NCBI GenBank assembly: GCA_016190245.1
Contig: JACPQY010000056.1
Span: 1 to 13,891 of the forward strand
Reading direction: 5' to 3'
Origin: Nitrospirota bacterium
GTDB taxonomy: Bacteria > JACPQY01
Length of the DNA stretch: 13,891 nucleotides
Shown here: positions 8,220 through 13,891 of the stretch, piece after piece
How the letters are laid out: each line of letters opens with the position of its first letter
Position numbering within the stretch: position 1 is the stretch's first letter
The notes under the pieces: generated by a model
What the model was told of the DNA's origin: nothing
The model's input: only the letters and a program-made list of their open reading frames with translations
The model's database searches: none
Program-made: the position numbers and the translations under genes

Positions 8220-8246
8220 CCCCCTTTCGCCGGACGTTCCCGGCTC

Positions 8247-11200
8247 GTGTACCTCGATCCCAACATCGTCTCCCGACCCGCACCCGCGCGACGCATCCTC
8301 GCCCCACTCGCCCTTGGCATCCTCCTCGCCGCCTGCGAGGAGAACGACCTTGGCGACCCTCTCACCGTCCGGACCGCGACGATTGTGGGCGAGATTGAGG
8401 AGGGCGGGAAGCCGGTGTCCAAGGCGACGGTCCGGATCGAGGGCACGAACCTGGAGACGCTCACGGGCGTGGATGGCCGCTTCCGCCTCGACCTCGTTCC
8501 TCCGGATGAAGAGGGGATCCTCGATGTCGAATACCAGGCGCCGGATGGAATTCACCGCAGGCGGAGGCAGACCGTGGACCCCGAGGCCGGGGAGGTCCTG
8601 GACGTCGGCACGGTCGCACTTGAGCGAACGGGATCGGTCTCGGGGATGGTCACGCGTGAAGGAGCTGCGCGGCACGGCGGGACGGATGTCTTCATACCTG
8701 GAACGTCGTTTTGGGTGCGAACGGGTTTGGACGGCGCGTTTGAGATTGCCCGGCTGCCCGGCGGGTGGTACAAGGTCGCCGCTCTCGTAACCGGTTACCG
8801 CGGTTTCGTTTCCGCCGAGTTCGAGGTGACCCCCGGCGAAACCACCGTGCTCGGCGCCGTCCAACTTCGGCCCGAGGACGAGGACGAGCCACGCGGCGAC
8901 GTGACGGGCCGGGTCATCAGTCCGATCGGCGTACCCCTCGAACACGCCATCGTGAGCCTCACCCCTAGCCGTGAGGCCGTCGTCACGGGCGAGGACGGGG
9001 GATACCGTTTTGAAGATCTGTACGCCACGGAATACCTCGTGCGCGCGGAACTCGAAGGCAAGATCTCGAACAGCGTGCGCGTCACGGTCGAGAAGGGCCA
9101 GACGATCACGGCCCATATCCCCCTCTACGCGCAGCCGGATCAGGACAAGCCCGGCCGGGCAGGCTGGAATGCCGCGCCAACCCTGCGCCTGGCGTGTCCC
9201 GAGTCCGTTGCCGCCGGGGGACATGCCGATCTCGTGGTCACGGCGCTGGACCCGGACGGGGACCCGGTCACACTTGGCGAGTTCGATGCTTCGGCCGGCT
9301 CCATCGCGATTGTCGGCGAGGGCGCAACGTGCGAGCCGGAGCCGGGCGGTGTGTGCCGCCGCGTGCGCTGGGTAGCTGGTGATCGCCCTGGAACCTATGA
9401 AATCTCCGTCACAGCAACGGACGGTCAGCTCACCGCGCGCGCCGTTTGCGAGGTGGTTGTGTCGAGCGCCCAATCCACGGCCAATCGTTGCCCTGCGGTG
9501 GCCCTCACGGGACCCACACGCGCGCTCGTGGGGCGCACCCTTGACCTCACCGCCGCAGGCTTCGACGCGGATGGAGATCCCCTTTCCTTCGCCTGGCTCG
9601 CCGCCGCAGGCCGCCTCGATCGGACGAGCGGGGAACGCGTGGTATGGACCGCTCCGCAGGAGGCGGGCGATTACGGGCTCTCCGCTTGCGTGACGGATGG
9701 TCTGTGCCCGCGCGCATGCACCGAGGTGAAGCTCGGGGTGGCCAAGGAGGATGAGAAGAAACTCTTCCCCGCCTGCTACGTCGCGGGTCCCTCCCTTGCC
9801 GCGGCCGGCTCGGCAGTCGGGTTGCGGGCGGTTACCTACGACCCGAATGCTTACCCGGTAAGCACGAGCTGGTCGGCCCAGAGCGGCGTGCTCTCCACGG
9901 CGGAGGGGGCCGCGGTGAACTGGATGGCCCCACAGCAACCCGGCGCCTACACCGTGAGCTGCCTCGCCCGCGCGGCGAGCGGCTCCACCGTGACGTGCCA
10001 GATCGGGATCATCGTCGTGGAAGCGGACGCGGCGAACGCCTGCCCGCTCGTGTCCGTCAGCGGGCCCTCAACCGGTGTGACGGGGATGCCCGCGCGGCTC
10101 GATTTCGAGGCCGAGGACGCCGACAACGGCCCTTCGCCCCTCACGCTCACGTGCCGCGCCCCGAACGGGATCTTCTTCACGCACGACATCGAGTCCGATG
10201 AGGCCGTGTTCGAGTGGCTCCCCTTCTTCGAGGGCGTCTCCACGTTCGTCTGCGAGGCGAGCGACGGGGCCTGCCTCATGACGCGGTACCACGCAATCTC
10301 GATTGCCGAGAAGCCCGACGATCTTCCCCCCATCGTGAGCCTCATCTGCACCGTGGATGAACTTCTGCCGGGCCAGACGACGGTCTGCATCGCGATCGGC
10401 GCCGACCCGGAGGACAAAGACGTCACCTTCAAGTGGTCTGCCCCTGCCGGTGCCTTCTCCTCGGCCGCCGGCGAGAGCGTGACGTGGACCGCGCCGCCGT
10501 CGAGCGGAGAATACGCTCTCACCGTGACCGGTGGAGACGGCGCCCATGAGACCCAGGCCTCCTCTGCGATTCGTGTGAAGCGGCCGGTCGCAGGACGTCT
10601 TGCCGGCGGATCGGGCGCCGAGGGCGTGTTGGGGGAGTACGCCTGCGATCCCAGCACCATCGCGCTGTATCATTTCAGCGAGACCGACGGCCCGCCCGTT
10701 CGGGACGCGTGTGGATCCCTTGACGCCACGCTCCGAGGGGCCTCGATCGCAGGACCGGGCCAACGCGGCAGGGGTTACTACCTGAACGGGGTCGAGGATT
10801 CCGTCGAAGTCGCTTCCGCTGCGGTGGCCGGTCTCGCCAACGGGACGATAGAGCTCTGGGTGAAGCCGGTGGATACCCGTCAGGACTACGACCTCCTCTA
10901 CCGCAAGGGAGAGGAGGGGAAATGGGATGTGCGAGTCCAGTACACCGTTCGAACGCAGTCATGGGGCCTGACATGGGACGACGATTGCTCGGGAGCGAGG
11001 CAGAAGCTCTCTCAAGACTCGGCCACGGATCCCGGCTACCACCACCTCGCCATCACGTGGGATGGGACGACGTGGAGAATGTATCAGGACGGCATCCTGG
11101 GCGTGGTCGCGCCCGATGTGTACGGTCTTGCGGAGCACGCAGAGCCGTTGGTGGTCGGCCGATCTGTTCCGGGCACGGAGAGACCTTTCCGGGGCTGGAT

Positions 11201-12149
11201 AGATGAGTTGCGCATCTCCGATCGCGCCCGCGAACCGGAGGAGTTCAGAGTCCTCGATCGGCCGGAATCGCCGCTCTGGTCGGCGAAGTCCAACATGCCC
11301 ACGGCCAGGAGCGAGGTGGGCCTCGGTCTCGCGGCAGGCAAGCTCTACATCCTCGGCGGGCGCACGGCCGGCACGCAGGCCACCGGAGCGAACGAGGTGT
11401 ACGATCCGCTGAAGGATTCGTGGGAGAAAAAGAAGGAACTGCCCACGCCACGATGGGACGCGGCCACCGCGGCGGTTGGGCGGCTCGTCTTCGTCATCGG
11501 GGGGGCGCGCTACAAGGACAAGCACGAGCTCCTGGCGAAGACGGAAGAGTACGACACGGATGCCGATACGTGGACGACCGGACCGAACTGGCCCAAGCCG
11601 CGTTTCGGTGCCGCGGCCGCATCCGTTGATCAACAGGTCTTCGTGGTCGGCGGATCGTCCGGGATTGATGGTGACGGGAATCTCGCTCGGCTCGATCGGT
11701 ACGAGCCCGTCACTCGCACGTGGTCCGAGCGCGCACCCATGCCCACCCCACGCTCACGTCCGGCCGTGGCCGTGCTGGGCGGCGAACTCTACGTGATCGG
11801 CGGCAAGACTGACACGGGTTTTTCGCCCGTCAATGAGCGCTACAATCCTCGCACAAATTCTTGGACGCCCCTCGCGGCCATGCCGACGGCGCGCAGGGCC
11901 GCCGCGGCGGTGGCGGTTAACGATTTCATCTATGTGATCGGCGGCGAAAACGACGCCACCCTCGACCTCGTCGAGGCCTACGATCCGGTGAAGGACACGT
12001 GGACCTCGCTCGATGAGTTCCCGGACGCGCGGTACGGACACGTTGTCGGCTCCTTCCAAAGATTCATTTCTGTGATCGGCGGTCGCAACGCCGATTCCAT
12101 CCTGTCGAGCGTCCAACAGGGCTTCCTCCTCCCTCCCTCGCCGGAGTAG
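8247..12149 (+). CDS. Modular lipoprotein: regulatory-like, Ig-like, LamG and six-bladed Kelch propeller domains
   Basis: The frame is open from a TTG at 8112, but that start lies before the palindromic repeat and would put the lipobox near residue 75. GTG 8247 gives a normal lipoprotein signal peptide (basic n-region with RR, core LAPLALGILLA, lipobox LAAC, Cys30) and a 1300-aa protein. No strong ribosome site precedes it. Domains: three carboxypeptidase-regulatory-like modules (~45-126, 127-208, 217-296); five Ig-like repeats (~310-777) with W-T-A-P-like motifs and D-x-D-G-D sites (335, 440); a LamG-like jelly-roll (~799-1003, with GWIDELRISD); and a Kelch propeller (~1010-1290) with six GG doublets (1037, 1085, 1135, 1185, 1232, 1278), E-x-Y-D/N-P and W motifs. 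The first ~1000 residues are collinear with the preceding lipoprotein, so it is a tandem paralogue whose C-terminus was exchanged. No enzyme active site is recognised; ligand binding at the outer membrane is inferred. Confidence 0.85.
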   Translation: MYLDPNIVSRPAPARRILAPLALGILLAACEENDLGDPLTVRTATIVGEIEEGGKPVSKATVRIEGTNLETLTGVDGRFRLDLVPPDEEGILDVEYQAPDGIHRRRRQTVDPEAGEVLDVGTVALERTGSVSGMVTREGAARHGGTDVFIPGTSFWVRTGLDGAFEIARLPGGWYKVAALVTGYRGFVSAEFEVTPGETTVLGAVQLRPEDEDEPRGDVTGRVISPIGVPLEHAIVSLTPSREAVVTGEDGGYRFEDLYATEYLVRAELEGKISNSVRVTVEKGQTITAHIPLYAQPDQDKPGRAGWNAAPTLRLACPESVAAGGHADLVVTALDPDGDPVTLGEFDASAGSIAIVGEGATCEPEPGGVCRRVRWVAGDRPGTYEISVTATDGQLTARAVCEVVVSSAQSTANRCPAVALTGPTRALVGRTLDLTAAGFDADGDPLSFAWLAAAGRLDRTSGERVVWTAPQEAGDYGLSACVTDGLCPRACTEVKLGVAKEDEKKLFPACYVAGPSLAAAGSAVGLRAVTYDPNAYPVSTSWSAQSGVLSTAEGAAVNWMAPQQPGAYTVSCLARAASGSTVTCQIGIIVVEADAANACPLVSVSGPSTGVTGMPARLDFEAEDADNGPSPLTLTCRAPNGIFFTHDIESDEAVFEWLPFFEGVSTFVCEASDGACLMTRYHAISIAEKPDDLPPIVSLICTVDELLPGQTTVCIAIGADPEDKDVTFKWSAPAGAFSSAAGESVTWTAPPSSGEYALTVTGGDGAHETQASSAIRVKRPVAGRLAGGSGAEGVLGEYACDPSTIALYHFSETDGPPVRDACGSLDATLRGASIAGPGQRGRGYYLNGVEDSVEVASAAVAGLANGTIELWVKPVDTRQDYDLLYRKGEEGKWDVRVQYTVRTQSWGLTWDDDCSGARQKLSQDSATDPGYHHLAITWDGTTWRMYQDGILGVVAPDVYGLAEHAEPLVVGRSVPGTERPFRGWIDELRISDRAREPEEFRVLDRPESPLWSAKSNMPTARSEVGLGLAAGKLYILGGRTAGTQATGANEVYDPLKDSWEKKKELPTPRWDAATAAVGRLVFVIGGARYKDKHELLAKTEEYDTDADTWTTGPNWPKPRFGAAAASVDQQVFVVGGSSGIDGDGNLARLDRYEPVTRTWSERAPMPTPRSRPAVAVLGGELYVIGGKTDTGFSPVNERYNPRTNSWTPLAAMPTARRAAAAVAVNDFIYVIGGENDATLDLVEAYDPVKDTWTSLDEFPDARYGHVVGSFQRFISVIGGRNADSILSSVQQGFLLPPSPE

Positions 12150-12160
12150 CCCGTCCGGCG
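12139..12160 (+). other. Inverted repeat spanning the stop codon of the Kelch lipoprotein gene
   Basis: CGCCGGA (12139-12145) and TCCGGCG (12154-12160) form a 7-bp GC-rich stem with an 8-nt loop containing the TAG stop (12147-12149). A C-run, not a T-run, follows, so it is not an intrinsic terminator by the usual rule. It may be an mRNA 3' end structure, or chance in GC-rich DNA. Confidence 0.4.
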
Positions 12161-12219
12161 GGTCTCCCCCCGGCAGCGGCGAGTGGAATTGAGGCGAGGG
12201 GGGCGCTAACATCGGAACG

Positions 12220-13674
12220 ATGGCGGGCGAGTCGTCTTCTCGGGGGCCAAGGTCGGGCATTGCCCGGATGCTCAAGCTGGGCGGGCTGACCACGCAGGTC
12301 TCCGCCAGCTACTTTCTGCACAAAGTGGCCTCGCCGTTCCTCAGCGAAGAGAGGCGCGAGGCGGCGCTCGTCGCGAAGCACCTCAAGAATGCGGCGCGTG
12401 TCCTCTCCGTCTTCAAGCAGCTCAAGGGACCGCTCCTCAAGGTGGGCCAGATGCTCTCACAACAGGAATTCCTGCCGGGCGAGTTCCTCCGCGCCCTCAC
12501 GGATCTCCACAGCAACGTCCCGCCCATGGAATACCCCGTCATCCGAAAACAGTTCATGAAGGAGTTCAAGGCGCCTCCGGAGAAGGTGTTCAAGTCGTTC
12601 GAGAAGGAGGCGTTTGCTGCGGCCTCCCTCGGCCAAGTCCACCGCGCCGAGCTCCCGAACGGGACGACCGTGGCGGTCAAGATCCAGTACCCCGATGCCG
12701 TGAAACTCGTGGAGTCCGATCTCGGCGTCCTCAAGACGGGCATCGCACTCCTCAAGGGCGTGGCGGCCGACCTCTTCCGGGAACAGAAACTGGATCTCTC
12801 CGAGGTGTACGACGAGATCGCGGAAAACCTTTACCGCGAAGTGGACTACGAACTCGAAGCGAAGAACGCGAAGGAGTTCCGACAGCTTTTCAAGGACGAG
12901 GAGGACATCGTCGTCCCGCGCGTGTACGAGGACTACTCCACGGGGCGGATCCTCGCGATGGAGTACCTGGAGGGGGTTCCGATCCTCGAGTTCATAGACT
13001 GGGTGATGGATGCGCAACGCGACGGTCTCCCGCTCCAATTCAGCTCCGGAAAGGCAGAATGCGGCCAGTGGCTTGCCGAGCGGCTGGGGAATTTCTACTG
13101 GAGGCAGTTCTTCCGTTTCGGTCTGATCCACGGGGACCCTCATCCGGGCAACTACCTCATTCTTGGACCCGGGCGCGGCGACGGCAACGGACTTCCCCGG
13201 CTGGGCGTGATCGATTACGGGTGCGTCCGCCGGTTCCCCGGGACGTTCGTGCAGGACATGGCCGGCCTGCTTAGAACGGTCATCCGCGGGGAGAAGGAGA
13301 ACGCGGGACCGTACTACGAGCGCGTCGGGCTCATGCTCCCGGGCGAGGATCCCAATCTCCTGTGGCCGATCAGCCGCGTGTACCTGGCCCCTCTGCTCGA
13401 AGATCAGCCCTTCGAGGTGCGCTCGCTCGACGTCATCCGCCAAGGGACCGGCATCGCCAAGCACCTCCTCCGCCACCGATACCTGCCGCAGTACCAGCGG
13501 GAATTCGTCTTCATCGATCGGAACGTCGTTGGGTTCTGGTCCTATTTGATGAAGCTGCACGCGCGGATCAATCTGCACCGCCTGCTCATGTCCTACATCG
13601 CCGAGGGACCGCTGTACGACGGCGAGGGAGAGCCGCGGTATCCGGTGCGCAAGGGGAAGAAAAAGAAGAAGTGA
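12220..13674 (+). CDS. ABC1/AarF/UbiB family atypical kinase
   Basis: A 484-aa protein starting at ATG 12220. A purine-rich GAGGGGGG lies at 12196-12203, a rather long 16 nt upstream. Family hallmarks are all present: the K-x-G-Q motif (K74-Q77), the alanine-rich loop replacing the glycine loop (AAASLGQVH, 133-141), the ATP-site lysine in VAVK (K154), an E-x-D motif (E207, D209), the catalytic segment HGDPHPGN (304-311) and a DYG metal motif (332-334) in place of DFG. The family (UbiB in bacteria, Coq8/ADCK3 in mitochondria) supports ubiquinone or other isoprenoid-lipid metabolism through ATPase activity; the substrate of this member is unknown. No clear pair of C-terminal membrane helices, as in E. 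coli UbiB, is seen, so it is more like the soluble or peripheral members. It ends in a lysine-rich tail. It lies 70 nt after the lipoprotein gene and is probably functionally separate. Confidence 0.93.
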   Translation: MAGESSSRGPRSGIARMLKLGGLTTQVSASYFLHKVASPFLSEERREAALVAKHLKNAARVLSVFKQLKGPLLKVGQMLSQQEFLPGEFLRALTDLHSNVPPMEYPVIRKQFMKEFKAPPEKVFKSFEKEAFAAASLGQVHRAELPNGTTVAVKIQYPDAVKLVESDLGVLKTGIALLKGVAADLFREQKLDLSEVYDEIAENLYREVDYELEAKNAKEFRQLFKDEEDIVVPRVYEDYSTGRILAMEYLEGVPILEFIDWVMDAQRDGLPLQFSSGKAECGQWLAERLGNFYWRQFFRFGLIHGDPHPGNYLILGPGRGDGNGLPRLGVIDYGCVRRFPGTFVQDMAGLLRTVIRGEKENAGPYYERVGLMLPGEDPNLLWPISRVYLAPLLEDQPFEVRSLDVIRQGTGIAKHLLRHRYLPQYQREFVFIDRNVVGFWSYLMKLHARINLHRLLMSYIAEGPLYDGEGEPRYPVRKGKKKKK

Positions 13675-13891
13675 GCGCTTGCCGCGATTATTGTGCGGGA
13701 CGAGTCTTGGTGGGGTTTATGGTCCTTGAGATTGCTTGTTGACTCCAACATTCTGGCCTTTGGCACATTCTCGTGGGACTTGAAGACGCACCCGTGAAGG
13801 CCATGTTCCATGCGGCCCTTCCTGGGCCGCAACCTATCATGGCCCCATGCCATCCTCGGCAAGGGGGTGCGGCTACCACACAACTTGGGAC
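13675..13891. other. Noncoding tail after the kinase gene
   Basis: This stretch of 217 nt has no convincing gene. It is visibly less GC-rich than the coding regions. A minus-strand open frame here runs back into the 3' end of the kinase gene and shows no recognisable domain. I see no tRNA, promoter pair or mobile-element end. Confidence 0.6.
13812..13830. other. Perfect short hairpin downstream of the kinase gene
   Basis: GCGGCCC (13812-13818) and GGGCCGC (13824-13830) form a 7-bp all-GC stem with a 5-nt loop. It lies ~138 nt after the kinase stop. No T-run follows on either strand, so a transcription-termination role is possible but not supported by the standard signature. Confidence 0.4.

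Noticed and set aside
8019-9938. Minus-strand open frame of 639 codons opposite the end of the first lipoprotein gene, the spacer and the start of the second
   Set aside because: It crosses the palindromic repeat and two well-supported + strand genes, is rich in Arg/Gly/Ala as GC shadows are, and has no domain.
13735-13800. Short + strand frame reading LVDSNILAF, reminiscent of a PIN-domain toxin start
   Set aside because: It is closed after about 20 codons, lacks a start codon in place and shows no further PIN residues, so the likeness is too short to support a gene remnant.
13593-13883. Minus-strand 96-codon open frame at the right end
   Set aside because: Its 3' part is antisense to the kinase gene's lysine-rich tail (giving a poly-Phe run), it has no known motif and no convincing ribosome site.

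Overview
The window is GC-rich DNA from a Gram-negative bacterium. It encodes a TonB C-terminal domain, an outer-membrane TonB-dependent receptor and two lipoproteins with clear lipobox signal peptides. TonB proteins and receptors of this style, joined to giant lipoproteins built from carboxypeptidase-regulatory-like, Ig-like, LamG, FGE-like and Kelch domains, are common in Myxococcota and other former Deltaproteobacteria and in related uncultured lineages. That assignment is an inference from architecture, and no marker gene here fixes the taxon. All genes lie on the + strand and coding density is very high.

Layout: (1) 1-444, the 3' part of a tonB-family gene that runs in from upstream. (2) 441-2933, a TonB-dependent receptor of 830 aa, overlapping tonB by 4 nt. 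(3) 2937-8096, a 1719-aa modular lipoprotein, 3 nt after the receptor. (4) 8097-8246, a spacer holding a composite palindromic repeat of about 96 bp. (5) 8247-12149, a second modular lipoprotein of 1300 aa from the preferred start, which is a tandem paralogue of the first. (6) 12220-13674, an ABC1/AarF/UbiB-type atypical kinase. (7) 13675-13891, a noncoding tail with a short perfect hairpin.

The first three genes are so tightly packed that they are almost certainly co-transcribed, and the fourth may be as well. The reading I favour is a dedicated outer-membrane uptake or sensing unit: a TonB energises its own receptor, and two large lipoproteins, possibly surface-exposed, present binding domains. 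The lipoproteins share a collinear N-terminal portion (three regulatory-like beta-sandwiches, a shared series of Ig-like repeats, one LamG jelly-roll). They then end differently: a five-bladed propeller plus an FGE-like domain in the first, a six-bladed Kelch propeller in the second. This resembles SusC/SusD logic only by analogy; there is no SusD homologue. The kinase gene looks like an unrelated housekeeping neighbour.

The main points for a second look are the paralogous pair with exchanged C-termini, the proposed TonB/receptor/lipoprotein unit, two C10 tracts inside the receptor and first lipoprotein genes, the loss of the copper-binding cysteines in the FGE-like domain, and a palindromic repeat that creates a misleading early start for the second lipoprotein.
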